DNA of 64,000 nucleotides, from positions 1,948,501-2,012,500 of the forward strand of contig JARFIW010000115.1 in NCBI GenBank assembly GCA_036346225.1. Direction: 5' to 3'. Position 1 is the stretch's first letter. Every line of letters begins with the position of its first letter. Shown here one piece after another: positions 44,601 to 57,600 of the stretch. The DNA is from Platerodrilus igneus. Taxonomy: Eukaryota; Arthropoda; Insecta; Coleoptera; Lycidae. Made by a program: the position numbers and the translations under genes. The notes under the pieces were generated by a model. The model had not been told where the DNA came from, made no database searches, and saw nothing but the letters and a program-made list of their open reading frames with translations.

Positions 44601-45064
44601 TTAGGAAGGAGAGGGCGAAGAGGATAGGTAGAGAAAGAGAAGCTGCAAGCAAATACGGAGAAACAGAAGAAAAATCAAAGAGTAGAAAAAGGAGCAGGAC
44701 AAAACGCAGAACAAAGAATTGTATAAGTACAAGAAGAAGAAGATTAAAAAAAGATAGGAAAAGAGGCAAAGAAGAAACAGGGAAGAATGAATGAAAAGAA
44801 AGAAGCGCAAGAAAATCAGAACGAAAACAAAAAGCAAGAAAGGAAAAGGAGCACGATAAGAAGTAGAAAAAAGACAGGGAGAAGAGGAATTGGGTAGAAA
44901 AAGAAATGAAGATGGGCAGAGAGAAAGAAGTAGAAAAGCAAAAGAAGATTGGGAACGAGGAGGCAAAGAAAATGGTGCAAAAAAAGCACAGAAGAAAAAT
45001 CAACAGTAGCAAAAGGGCCAAGGCAAAAAGGAGAACAGTAGGAAGTTGTATAATACAGAAGAGG
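41640..45064. repeat. Polypurine block, tandem duplicate copy 1
   Basis: The plus strand is overwhelmingly A and G (GAAGAAAAAGAAGC-like text) apart from short mixed stretches. It opens with GGCTACTAGACGACCATACA and GTTTATCCCAGGAAAGAGGA, which recur at 45063 onward as GGCTACTAGACGACCATGCA and GTTGATCCCAGGAAAGAAAA. The mixed stretch ending CGTCAAAGTGACACGTAGCA recurs 3427 bp later. The complementary strand therefore reads as hydrophobic Phe/Leu/Ser frames up to 411 codons without biological meaning. The block lies just upstream of the SLC6-like start codon; no promoter motif could be recognised in it. Confidence 0.8.
41999..42178 (-). pseudogene. Exon-like 60-codon frame in polypurine copy 1, unidentified
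   Basis: This mixed-composition island reads, on the minus strand, VCYRSEEVPGSELYTFVGVS and on through a hydrophobic stretch to KMVI, ending at a good donor (GTAAGT at 41998). The pattern loosely recalls the SLC6 region between TM7 and TM8 (E-x-x-P-G...F-V...LFxLxxxxxIxLxLD), but the fit is weak. Upstream in the same frame is a TAA after RTDYLA. Its sister copy is at 45.42-45.60 kb. Probably a relic exon of a duplicated transporter, or simply unique spacer sequence. Confidence 0.3.
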
Positions 45065-48000
45065 CTACTAGACGACCATGCATTCAGTTCAGTTGATCCC
45101 AGGAAAGAAAACGCCGAGAAAGAGATAGAAGGAAAAGGAGGGCATGGGAGGAAAAGGCGATGAGACGGATTGGGGAGAAGTGAAGAGAGAAGGCAAGGAA
45201 ACGAAAGATGAAAGGGAGACGGAGAAAAGGATACGTAGAGGTGTGGAGAAGCTGAGATAAAGTGGTTGTGGTAAAAAGAGAAGATAAAGAGGAATAAGAG
45301 TAGTAGTGGAAGAGCGAGAAGGAAAACGCGGAGAAGAAACAGAAGTGGCGCATTTTGAAATTTATGAGTATTTTTAAATTGCAACATAAAGAATGGCGGT
45401 GTCTACTTACAATAACCATTTCTTCACGGTAACTCAGCGGGTGGGAAGCGTTTGTGGCTACTCAAAAGATCCAGGGGCAAGATAATCGCACAGGCATAAC
45501 CGAGATTAGAAAGAAACGCGCTCCCGTACACTTTACTATTAGAAATATCGACAAAAGTGGCCAGTTCGTCACCCGAAACCTCTTGAGAACGATAACAAAC
45601 TCCCACTTACGCCAAATAGTCCCTCATTGGCCGATGAACATCAGGCGACCAGTGACCTCCATCCGCACAATTCCCAATAGAAAGTCACGTACATGTTCAG
45701 AAAAAGGCGCCTAATCTAAACGTAAACCCATTACGAATATACGTACAAAGGTTAAATACGCGTCAAAGTGACACGTAGCAGAAGGATGAGAAAAGGGAAA
45801 GGAAGAAGAGCAAGTAGTAAAAGAGAGGCAGGGGGAAGGAAGGGGAGGAAAGCATAAGAGGAAAGTGTAGAAGGTAAAGAATACAAGAAAGGAGTGACAG
45901 TTTGGAAAAGAGAAGAAACAGAAGGAGACGGTGCATGATACGGAAATGCAAAGACAAAGAGGACGAAAAACAGGAGAAACAATAGTAGGAAAAGCAGCAA
46001 TACAAAAAGAAAAACGGCAAGGAGTCGTATAAGAGGAGAGGAATGTGCTAGAGAAGAAGATGAAGAAAGAAGCAGAAGGAGAGGGAAACTTAAGAGAATA
46101 AAAGACCGCATAAGGAGGAAAAGAAGAAGGATAAGTGGAGGAGGAAACGAAAAACAAACGCATAGAAAAGGTGCAAGAGAAGGTAAAAGCAGAGATGAAG
46201 AAACGCAGAAGCATTCGTAGGAAATAAGAATGAGGAGCCGTATTCGGATATAAAGGAGGAGAAGGCAACGAAGAAACGAATGAGAAGGAAAAAGATACGC
46301 TAGAGAATAAAAACGAATAGTAAGAGAAGAAAAAGGAACATGATAAGAGGTATGAGAAAGACAAAGAAGAGAGGAAAATGGAAGAAAAGAACAAAAGCAG
46401 AAAAGCAAGGGAGGAAACAAGGAGAGGAAGAAGGAAAAGAAACTTGAGGGGCAGGAGGAGAAGGTGCCAGAATAGAAGAAAGGAAAGAAGGGAAAGGAGA
46501 AACGAAGAAGAAAAGCAAAAGAAAGAAAAAGAGCAGGGTAAAAAGGAGAATGCCAAGGCGTAGTTAAGCACGAGGAGATTATGCAACAGAGGAAGATGGA
46601 CAAAAAACTGTTAAGAATCAGAAAGGAAAAACAAATGAGGAAAAAGAAACGAAAAAAAACACAATGAAAATGGAAAGCAAGAAAAGGAGCATAATAAAGA
46701 GACGTAGGTGAAAGACAGGGAGGAGAGATGAAGAAGAGCAGAAGAGAAGAATTGGAGAACAAGAAAGTAAAAAAGGATTAGGAAATTGGGAAAGAGGTGA
46801 AGAAGAAACACGACAAAGTGCAAGGGAAAGAGACAGCAAATAAAGAGGAGAAGAAACGACTAGGAACAACAGCAGGAAAACAGGAACGACAAGAAGTTGT
46901 AAATGAAACACGAGAAAGCGGTGTAAGTGAAAAAGATGGAGAAAAAGGCAACGCAGAAACAAAAAAGGAAACGAATTAAAGAAGAGGATGAAACGCAGAA
47001 TAAAAATGAAAAGCAAGCAAAGGAAAAAGCGTGATACGAAGAACGAAAGAAGAAAGGAAGGTAAAAGGAGGAGCTATGGTAAAAGAAGAAGACGTAGGAG
47101 AAACAATAAAAGCTACAAGAGAAGATTACAAAAGGAAGGGGGAGAAAACGAATAAGTTTTGCTTCTTGCAGGACAAAATGAAGATCAAGGAGGAAAAAAG
47201 ACGCAGGAGAAGATGGCAAAAGAGGCATAGAAGAAGCAGAAATAACAAACGAATGAGAAAGAGTTTGATAAAGGCCATGAGAAAGGTAGGGACAAGAGGA
47301 GAATAGGAGGAAAGGAAAAGAGAAACAGAAAAGTATGAAAACAGAGAGGAAGAAGGAAAAGAAGAGGAAGAAAAGCAGGCGAAGAGGACAAGGAGGAGAA
47401 AGTGCAAGCAAAGAAGAAGTAGAAACAAAGAAAAAGAGCAAGAGTAGGAACAGGAGCAAGACAAAACAGAGAACAAGACTGAGTTGTATAAGTACAAAGA
47501 CAAGAAGGTGCAAGAGAAAAAGAACAGAGAAGAACTAACGAGAAGGAGAAAGAAGCGCAAGAGGATTAGAATCAAAATAAAAACCAAGAGATGTAAAAGA
47601 AGCACGGTAAAAAGTAGGAGAATAGACAACTAGGCAAGGAAGAAATAGAAAAATGAGGAGATTGGAAACTAGGAGGCAAAGGTGCAAAAAAGAAAGCAAA
47701 GAAAAAACGAAGGAGAAAAATCAAGATTAGGAAAAGTACCAAAGTAAAGAATGATAACAATTAGAAGTTGTATAATAAAGAAAAGAGGATGGTGCATCAG
47801 AAGAAAGAGAGGCTAACAAGCAAAAAGTGAAGAAAGAAGTGCAAGAGAGTGAGAAAGAAATTAAGAAGCAAGCGAAGGAAATAAGGTAAAATACAGGAAG
47901 AAGAGAAGGAAAAGCAACGAACAGAAGTAGAAGACAAGATTAGACAACACGGACAAGAGGAAGAAATAGAAAACGAAACTGGGAGAAAAGGGAAATTAAG

Positions 48001-48070
48001 AATGAGGAGGTGAATAAGGAATAGAATATGGTGCAATAGAATAGGAAAGCCAAGAAAAAGAAACAAAGAA
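45065..48070. repeat. Polypurine block, tandem duplicate copy 2
   Basis: Second copy of the preceding block, about 0.4 kb shorter. Shared landmarks: the start (offset about 3418 bp), TCAAAGTGACACGTAGCAGA (offset 3427), AATAAAGAGACGTAGG (43.6 versus 46.7 kb, offset about 3.1 kb) and AAGAAACGACTAGGAA (44.1 versus 46.85 kb, offset about 2.7 kb). The shrinking offset shows deletions within the purine-rich text after duplication. The end, AGAAGTTGTATAATAAAG near 47.77 kb, matches the end of copy 1 near 45.05 kb. Confidence 0.78.
45424..45600 (-). pseudogene. Exon-like frame in polypurine copy 2, sister of the 42.0-kb frame
   Basis: Begins VCYRSQEVSGDELATFVDIS and follows its sister for 44 codons before insertions displace the frame into a TGA. 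Over those 44 codons roughly 14 differences change the amino acid and 5 are silent, close to what unconstrained drift gives, so neither copy shows protein-level selection. The same upstream in-frame TAA is present. Confidence 0.3.
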
Positions 48071-51000
48071 GAAGGATTAATGTCTCAAATGCTTAAAGCC
48101 TTAAATGCTAGAAAAAAAGGGTCACAGTCTCAAAGGTTTTAAGACAAAAGCTTACATGCTCAAAGACTTAAGCCCAGTCTAAGAAGCTCAAAAGCTTGGC
48201 CCTCAAAAATTTAAATGCTTACAAGTGTCAACGGCTGAAAATCATAAACGCCCAAAATCCCCATCAGAAATGCCCAAAAGCTCAGGTGCTCAACCTTAAA
48301 GGTTTAGAAGTTTTAATGCTTACTCTCGAAGGTTGAAAGGCACAAAAGCTCAAATCTTCAGATGGAAATACTCAAAAGCTTAGGCGCCCAGTTTTAAAGC
48401 TTATAGACAGTCCTAAAGGTCTAAAAGCTTAGATTCTTAGCCGGAACACTCGAAAGCTTAGACTCTCAGCTGTAAAATCTCAAATGCTTGTCCTAAACGT
48501 TCAAAAGCTTATACACAAAGTCTGAAGAGCATTAAAGCTCAAATTCTCAACTGGAAATTCTCAAAAGCTTAGATGCACACTTTTATACGCTCAAATGCTT
48601 AAGTCTCAAAGGTCTTAAGTGCCTGCAGGCGGTCTCAAAGGCTAAAAGGCATAATCGCTCAAAATCTTAACCGAAAATACTTAAAAGCTTAGATGCAGTC
48701 TTAAAAGCTGAAATGCTTCAAGTCTCAAAGCTTAAATGCTTATAGAAGTCACAACGGCAGGCGTTGCTTATAGACAAAATCTCAACGGCTCGATAGCATA
48801 AAAGCTCAAGTTCTCAGTAGTAATCATTCAAAGGCTTAGATGGTCGGTCTTAAAGACTCGATGATTAAAGTATCAAAAGCTTATAGACAAAATCTGAATA
48901 GCATCAAAGCTCAAATCCTCAGCCGGAAATTCTCAAAAGCTTAGATGCAGCCTTGAAGACTGAAATACTTCAAGTTTCAAAGCTTTAAATGCTTATAGAA
49001 AAGTCTCAATGGCTGAAAAGCATAAAAGCTCCAATTTTCAGTCTGATGTACTCAAAAGCTCAATGCTCGGTCTTAAATGCGTAGTTTCATAGGTTTAGGC
49101 AATTATAGGCAAAATCTCGAGGACTCAATAGCATAAAAGCTCAAATTCTCACCTGGAAATACTTAAAAGGTTAGATGCTCATTCTTATAGGCTTAAATGA
49201 TTAAAGTCTCAAAGGTTTAAGTGCTTAGAGATGGTCTTAAAGACTGAAGGGCATAAAAACTTAAATTCTCAGCCGATAACACTCAAGAACTTAGATGTTT
49301 AGTCTTAAAAGCCCAAATGTTTAAAGTCTCTGTATAGAGCCAAAGTTTCAATGCTCGAATTCTCAGCTGCAAAACTCAAAAGCTTAGAGACTAAGTCTTA
49401 AAAGCTCAAATGTTTAAAATCTCCAAGATTTAAACATGTATAGACAAAGTCACAATAGTCAAATAGCATGAAAGCTCAAATTTTCAGTTCGAAAACTCAG
49501 AAGCTTAGACTAACTCTTAAAAGCTCAAACATTTAGTCTCCAAGGTTTAAACCTGTATACGTAAAGCTTTAATGGCTGAATACCATGAAAGCCCAAATTC
49601 TTAGCTAGAGAGATACTAAAGCTTTGAATTTCAGTCCTAAAAGCTCAAATCTTAAAGTCTCCAAGGTTTATAAATGTTTATGTTCAGAATCTCAAAGGCA
49701 TAAAGCTCAAATTCTCAGCTGAAAACACAAAATGTTGGATACTCATTCTTAAAAGCTCAAATGTTTAAGGTCTCCAAGGTTTAAATGTGTAAAGCCAAAG
49801 TCTCAATGGCTAAATAGCATGAAAGCTCTAATACTCAGCTGGGAAGTCTAAGCCTGGTGCTCGGGCTTAGAAGCTCAAATGTTTAAACTCTCCAATGTTG
49901 AAACATGTGTAGACAACGTTTCAATGGTTGAATTGCAAGAAAGCTCAAACTCTCAACTGGAAGACTAGCAAGCTTAGATTTTCAACCAAAGGCGCAAAGA
50001 GACTCAAAAGCTGAAAGCCATAAAAGCTCAAGTTCTGTTGGAAACGCTCAAAAAGGTTAGATGCTCTTCCTTAAAAGCTCAAATGTTTAGATGTATATAG
50101 CAAAAGTCTCAATGGCTGAATAACATGAAAGCTGGAAAGACTCGAAAGCTTAGACGCTGGCCTTAAAAGCTTCCCAAGGTTTAAACAGGTGCAGGCAACG
50201 TCTCAATGGATGAATAACAAATTTTCAGCTGGAAAGACACAAAAGCTTAGATGCTCAGGCCTAAAAGCTCAAATGTTTAAAAGTCGCCAAGGTTTAAACG
50301 TGTATAGACAAAGCCTCAATAGTTAAATAGCACGAAAGTTCAAATTGTCAGCCAGAAATACTCGAAAGGCTCAAATGCTCATAGAATTTCAAAGGCATAA
50401 AAGCTCAAATTCTCAGTCAAAAACACTCAAAAAGGGTAGATGCTCATCCTTAAAAGCTGTGTAAAGTCTCAAAAGCTTAGATGTATATAGCAAAAGTCTC
50501 AATGGCTGAATAACACGAAAGCTCAAGTTCTCAGTTAGAAATACCCGAAAGCTTAGATGCTGACCTAAAAGCTCAAAAGCTTTCCAAGGTTTAAAAGGGT
50601 ATAGGCATCGTCTCAATGGCTGAATAACAAATTCCCAGCTAGAAAAACTCAAAAGCTTAGATGCTCAGTCCTAAAAGCTCAAATGTTTAAGTCTCCAAGG
50701 TTTAAATGTGTCCAGACAAAGTCTCAATAGTTGAATAGCATAGTAACTCACTTCTTAGCCGAAAATGCTCAAAAGTGTAGATTCTTAGTCAAAGGCTCAA
50801 ATGCTCATAGTCTGAAAGGCATAAAAGTTCAAATTCTCAAAAAGGTTAGAAACTCATCCTTAAAAGCTCAAATGTTTAAAGTCTCGTATGTTTAAATGTA
50901 TATATTAAAAATCTCAATGATTGAATAGCACGAAAGCTCAAATTCTCCGCTGGAAAAACCCGAAAGCTTAGGCGCCAGTCTTAGAAGCTCAAAAGCTTAA

Positions 51001-54000
51001 AGTCTCCAAGGTTCAATCAGGCATAGGCAACGTCTCAATGGCTGAATAACAACTTCTCAGCTGGAAAGACTCAAAAGTTTAGATATTCAGTCCTAAAAGC
51101 TCAAATGTTTAAAAGTCGCCAACGTTTAAACATGTATAGTGTATAGACAGCCGGAAACACTCATAAAAGTTAGGTGCTCATTCTTAAAAACTTAAATATT
51201 TAAAGTCTCCAAGGTTTAAACGTATATAGACAAAGTCTCAAAGGTTGAATAACATGAAAGCTCAAATTCTCACCTGGAAAGACTCAAAAGCTTGAAACCC
51301 CAAATGTTTAAACTCTCCACGGATTAAACGTCTCAATGGTCGAATAGCATTCTCAGCAAGAAAGTTTCAAAAGCATAGTCTCAGCCAAAGGCACATAGTC
51401 TCAAAGATTGAAAGACATGGAAGCACCTATTCTCAGCCTAAATCACTCAAAAAGTGAGATGCTGCTTAAAAGCTCAAATGTTCATAGAATCTCAAAGACA
51501 TAAAAGCTCAGCTTAGATTTTCGGCCAAAGGCTAAAATGGTCTCAAAAGCTGAAAGAAATAAAAGCTCATATTCTCAGCCGCAAACACTCAAAAAGATCA
51601 GATACTAATTCTTAAAAGCTCAAATGTGTATAGTCTCCAATGACCGAATAGGATGAAAGGTTTAATTCTCAGCTGGGAAGTATAAGCCTGGTGCTTTGGC
51701 TTAAATGCTCAAAGGTTTAGTCTCCAATGTTGAAACGTGTACAGACGTCTCAATAGTTAAATTGCATGAAATCTCAAATGTTCAACTGGAAAGATTCAAA
51801 AGCTTAGATTTTCAGGCAAAGGCTCAGAGTCTCAAAAGCTGAAAGCCATAAGAGCTCAAATTCTCAGCGCAAACACTTAAAAATATTAGATGCTCATTTT
51901 AAAAGCTCAAATGATTAAAGTCTCCAAGGTTAAAATGTGTATAGCCAAAGTCTCAATGGCTAAATAGCATGAAAGCTCAAATTTTACAACTGGAAATACT
52001 CAAAAGCGTAGATGCTCGGTCCTAAAAACTCAAGGGTTTAAAGTCTGCATGGTATAATCGAGTAAAGACAGAGTCTCAATGGTTGAATAGTACAAAAACT
52101 CAAATTCTCGACCGGAAATACTCAAAAGTTTAGATTCTCAGTCAAAGGCTGAAATGCTCATAGAATCTCAAAGCTGAAAAGCATACAAGCTCAAATTCGC
52201 AGCCGCAAACACTCAAAAAAACTAGATGCTCATTCTTAAAAGCTCAAATGTTTAAAGTCTCCAATATTTAAACGTGTACAGAGTCTCAATGGTTGAATAG
52301 CATGAAAGCTCTAATTCCCAGCTGGGAAGTCTAAGCCTGGTGCTCTGGCTTAGAAGCTCAAATGTCTCCAATGTTGAAAAGTGTACAGACAATGTCTCAA
52401 TGCTTAAACTGCATAAAATCTCAAATTAGTAACTGGAAAGACTCAACACGCTTAGATTTTCAGCCAAAGGCTCCAAGAGTCTCAAAAGCTTAAAACCATA
52501 AAAGCTCAAATTCTCAGCTGCAAACACAAAATGGTTAGATGCTCATCGTTAAAAGCGCAAATATTTAAAGTCTCGAATGCTTAAATCTAAATAGTAATAG
52601 TTTGAATGACTGATTAGCACGAAAGCTCAAATTCGCAGCTGGAAAGACACAGAAGCTTAGATGCTCAGTCTTAAAAGCTCAAAAGTTTAGTCTCCAAGGT
52701 TTAAACGTGTACAGGCAACGTCTCAATGACTGAATAACAAATTCTCAGCTTAGATGCTCGGTCCTAAAAGCTCAAATGTTTAAAAGTCGCTAAGGTCTAA
52801 ACGTATATAGACAAAGTCTCAATGGTTGAATAGCATGAAAGCTCAAATTCTCAGCTAGAAAAACTCAAAAGCTTAGATTCTCGGCCAAATGCTCAATGTC
52901 TCAAAGGCTGAAAATAATAAAAGCTCAAGTTCACCAGCAGAAACACTCAAAAGCTTAGACGCTCAGTCTTAAAAGCTCAAGGTCTCCAAGATTTAAATGT
53001 GTATAGACAAAGTCTCAATGGCTGAGTAGTATGAAAGCTCAAATTCTTAGCTGAAAAGGCTCAAAAAATAGATGCTCAGTCTTAAGGGCTCAAATGATTA
53101 AAAATTTCTAAGGTTTAAACGTGTAGAGACAAAGTCTCAATGGCTGAATAGCAGGAAAGCTCACATTCTCAGCTGGAGATACTCAAAAGCTTAGATTCTC
53201 AGTTAAAGCCTCAAAAGCTCATAGTCTCGAAAGCTGAAAGATAACAAATCGAATTCCCAGTTGAAAACATTCATAAAGTTAGATGTTCAGGATTAAAAGC
53301 ATAGAAGCTCCTACTCTCATCCGGAATCACTTAAAAAGGTGAGATACTCATTCTTAAAAGCCCAAATGTTCAAAGTCTTCAATGTTTAAACGTGTATCGA
53401 CAAAGTCTCAATGGCTGAATAACATGAAAGCTCAATGCTTGAGCTGGAAAGACTCAAAAGCTTAGATTCTCAGACACTGGCACAAATGCTCTTAGTTTCA
53501 AAGGTTGAAAACCATAAAAGCTCACATTCTCAACAGGAAACACTCAAAAAGTTAGATGCTGTCTTAAAAGTTCAAATGTTTAATGTCTCTATGTTTTAGA
53601 AGTGTATAGACGAAGTCTCAATGGTTGAATATGATAAAAGCTCAATTCTGAAAATGGAAAGACCCGAAAGCTTAGACGTTCAGTCTTAAAAGCTCATAAG
53701 CTTAAAGTCTCCAAAGTTTAAACGTGAATAGACAAAGTCTCGCAGTGACGGAATAGCGAAAGCTCAAATTCTCAGACAGAAATACTCAAAAGCTTAGAAT
53801 CTCAGTCAAAGACTTAAATGCTTATAGTCTCAAAAGTTGTATCACCCAAAAGCTCACATGGAGACACTCAAAAGCTCAGTCATATGTTCAAATGCTTAAA
53901 GTCTCAAACGTTTAAATTGATAATCTCAAAGGCATAAAATCTAGACAAAGTCTCAATGATTGGAAGCCAGAAAAGCTCAAATTCTCAGCCAGCAACTCAA

Positions 54001-54380
54001 AAGCTTGGACATTCAGTCTCAAATTCTTATAAAAATTAACAATCACTGAAAGACACAAAAGCTCAAATTGTCAGAAATACTCAAAAGCTTAGGTGCTGTC
54101 TTAATAATTCAAATGCTTAGAGTCTCAAAGCTTTTAATGCTCATGGGCAAAATCTAAATGGCTAAAAAGCTCAAAATCTCAGCCAGTAACACTCAAAAGG
54201 TTAGGCGTTCAGTCTCAAAGGAGTAAGGGCGTAAGTCCAAAATGCTTATACAAAAGTCTCAACAGTTGAAAGGCACAAAAGCTTAGGCGCGTAGTCTCAA
54301 ATGTGCAAATGCTTAGTCACAAAAGGAGTTACATGGTCTTGGGCAGTCTCAAGTTCGCAGCTGAAAATACTTATAGATGG
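48071..54380. repeat. Satellite of about 122-bp unit between the two genes
   Basis: A typical unit reads, in pieces, AAAGCTCAAATTCTCAGCTGG, AAAGACTCAAAAGCTTAGATG, CTCAGTCTTAAAAGCTCAAATG, TTTAAAGTCTCCAAGGTTTAAA, CGTGTATAGACAAAGTCTCAATGG and CTGAATAGCATG: about 122 bp. Within each unit the words AAAGCTCAAAT and AAAAGCTTAGAT recur, suggesting growth from a shorter unit. Units vary by indels, and the left 1 kb is the most degenerate. No coding evidence. The array lies beyond the 3' end of the WDR75-like gene and resumes inside its intron. Confidence 0.9.
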
Positions 54381-54495
54381 TTTGTGTTGTAATGCATATT
54401 CGTCGGGATTATGATAAACTTCACGGGCCGCTGAGTTAAAACAACGACCAACCATTTTCAATCACATCTGCTTAAAATATTAAACAATATAAATT

Positions 54496-54501
54496 TTTAT
54501 T
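54496..54501 (-). terminator. Polyadenylation signal AATAAA of the WDR75-like gene
   Basis: Minus-strand AATAAA 28 bases beyond the stop codon, within an A/T-rich stretch, and about 100 bases before the satellite begins. This marks the 3' end of the gene and the start of the 12.9-kb intergenic interval. Confidence 0.7.
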
Positions 54502-54529
54502 CAATCGCAACAATAAAAATAAAAATCGT

Positions 54530-54619
54530 TTAACAGACATGCTCTAGAACCATAGATCGTAGAAGCTTTTCGCACAGTAGACGCTGTGGCAGCATCGTAT
54601 GGACCGGTGTATTCAGCAA
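54530..54619 (-). CDS. WDR75: WDR75-like last exon with stop codon
   Basis: Acceptor GTTGCAG ends at 54620; 29 codons then TAA at 54530-54532. The residues LLNTPVHTMLPQRLLCEKLL followed by RSMVLEHVC give an amphipathic terminal helix. A canonical poly(A) signal follows 28 bp later. Too short to be detected as a frame on its own; supported by its splice phase and the downstream signal. Confidence 0.68.
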   Translation of the reverse strand: MLNTPVHTMLPQRLLCEKLLRSMVLEHVC

Positions 54620-57600
54620 CTGCAACAATAACGAAGTAAATTATAGTAAAGAATTTATTTAACGATACTTACGTCCCATACATCCTTGTTGTTACTCGAG
54701 AGCTTTGTTAAATGTTGTACGGGTTTGGATTTTTGTACTGACGATTTCTTCTTCGGCAACGTCGATTTAAACAAAGCGGTGTTTAAGTCTTCGCTTAGAA
54801 GGTCCATTGAATCGATGTTATCTTCATCGGTATCGAAACAAAACATTTCCTGGAATTGTAAGTTTTAGCGATCGTTGTTAAGATTTTTTAAGGTTATAGC
54901 TACGTAGTTCCAAGTTCGCACGGTAGAGTTTTACTGTGATAGTTTCCCTTACCGATTTATATGTAAACAAAGGTCGTGCAACGCAGGTCCTTTTCTAACA
55001 ATGTACACATCTATACCTGACGACAGGACGCGATCGCCCCGCTTGAAAGTGCTACGCTCTAAAAGCACTTACGATTCTAGTAAATAATTTAGGGAATTTT
55101 CCCGGTAATTAATTTAGGGATATACATTTTTTGTGTAATCTACTTTTAGAACTTAGGCTTGTATGAATTACCCTTGCGGTTGTGCAGTAATCGTTATACC
55201 ATGGGCAGGAATGCGGAAAAAAAACTTTCACGGTTCGTAATAGACAGACCAATCAGAGCGACGACCTACCGACGAGTGGTGGTCCGACTAGTATTGGAAG
55301 CACGTCATGATGCGGATTCGCTGCTTGTGCGGCAGTAGTGCATTATAGACAAGGTTGTGGAGTGTTTCCTGTCGAGTTCCTCATGCCGTACCTTATATTG
55401 TAGATAATATTAGCGATTCGACTGCAAATATAAACTAAAAAAAGGTGTTGAACAAACCTAGGCTGCTAGGCATGCTAAAGGTTCAGGGGCTTATTGACTC
55501 GTTCTTAAAGGATTAAATTCTATAAAAAAAGGATCGCCGTCTCAGAGGTTTAAAGGCACAAAAAATTAAATGCCAAAAACACAAAAACTGTCGTAAATGT
55601 TTAAAGTCTCAAATGTGGACATTCTCAAAGGTTGAAAGCCCTAAAAGCTCAAATTCTCAACTACAAAGACCTCAAAGCTTAGATGCTTAATCTTAAAAGC
55701 TCAAATGTATAAAGTGTCGAAGGTTTAAACGTGTTTACACAAAGTCTTAATGGTTGAATAGCATCAAAGCTCAAATTCCCCGCCAGTAATACTCAAAACC
55801 TGAGAAGCTTACTCCAAAGCTCAAATGCCCATAGTCTCAAAGATATAAAAGCTCAAAATCTCAGCTGGAGACACTCAAAAAGGTTAGATGTTCATTCCTA
55901 AAAGCTCAAATGTTTAGTCTCTAATGTTTAAATGTATATAGACAAAGTCTGGAAGGCTGAAAAGCATGAAAGCTCCATTTCGTATCTGAAAAGTCTCAAA
56001 ACTTGGTGCTCAGGCTTAAAAGCTAAAATGTTTAAAGTCTCCAAGATTCAAATGTGTATAGACAAAGTCTCAAAAGTTGAATAACATGAAAGCTCAAATT
56101 CTCAGCTGGAAAAACTCAAAAAGCTTAGATTTTCAGCCATAGGCTCAGAGCCTCAAAAGCTGAAAGCCATAAAAGCTCATATTCTCAGCCCGCAACCACT
56201 CAAAAAGATTAAATGTTCATTCTTGGAAGCTTACAAGTTTAAAGTCTTCAAGGTTTAATTGCGTATAGCAAAAGTCTCAATAACTGAATAGTCTGAAAGC
56301 TCAAATTCTCAACTGGGTAGACTCAAAAGCTTAGATTTTCAGCCATAGACTCAGAGTTTCAAAAGCTGATAGCCATAAAGCTCAATTTCTCAGCACGCAA
56401 ACACTCAAAAAGATTAGATGCTTATTCTTAAAAGCTCAAAAGTTTAAAGTCTTCAAGATTTAATTGTGTATAGCAAAAGTCTCAATAATTGAATAGCCAG
56501 AAAACTCAAATTCTCAGCTGGAAAGACTGAACAGCTTAGATGATCAGTCACAAAAGCTCAAATGTATAAAATCTCTAATGTCTAAACATGTATAGACAAA
56601 GACTCAATAGTTGAATAGCATAAAAGCTCAAATTCTCAGCCAGAAATACTCAAAAGCTTAGATTCTCAGTCTAAGGCTGAAATGCTCATACAATTTCAAG
56701 GTTGAAAAGCATAAAAGCCCAAATTCTCAGTTGGAAAGACCCCAAAGCTTAGATGCTTAGTCCGAAAAACTCAAATGTTTAAAGTCACCAATGTTTAAAT
56801 GTGTAAGCCAAGTATCAATGGCAGAATAGCATGAAAGCTCTAATACTCACCTGGGAAGTGTAAGCCCGGTGTTCTGGCTTAAAAGCTCAAATGTTTAAAG
56901 CCTCGAATGTTGAAACATGTACAGACAACGTCTGAGTGGTTGAATTGCATGAAAGCTCAAATTCTCATCTCGAAAGACTCAAAATCTTAGATTTTCAGCC
57001 AAAGACTCAGGGTCTCAAAAGCTGAAAGCCATAAAAGCTCAAATTCTCAACCGCAAACACTTAAAAAGATTAGATGCTCATTCTTAAAAGCTCAAATGTT
57101 TAAAGACTCCAAGATTTAAGTGAGTATAGCCAAAGTCTCAATGGCTGAATAGCATGAAAACTCAAATTTTCAGCTGGAAAGACTCAAAAACTTAGATGTT
57201 CAGTACTAAAAGCACACATGTTTAAAGTCTCCAAAGTATAAACGTGTATAGACAGAGTCTCAATGGTTGAATAGCATAACAGCTCAAATTCACAGCCGTA
57301 AATACTCAAAAGCTGAGCTTCTCAGTCAAAGCCTCATACAATCTCAAAACTGAAAAGCATAAAAGCTCAAGTTCGCAGCTGCAAACACTCAAAAGACTAG
57401 ATGCTCATTCTTAAAAGCTCAAATGTTTAAAGTGTACAATGTTTAAACGTGTACAGAGTCTCAATGGTTGAATTGTATGAAATCTCAAATTCTCAACTGG
57501 AAAGACTTAAAAGCTTAGATTTTCAACCAAAGACTTAAAGAGTCTCAAAAGCTGAAAGCCATAAAAGCTCAAATTCTCAGCTGCAAACACTCAAAAAGGT

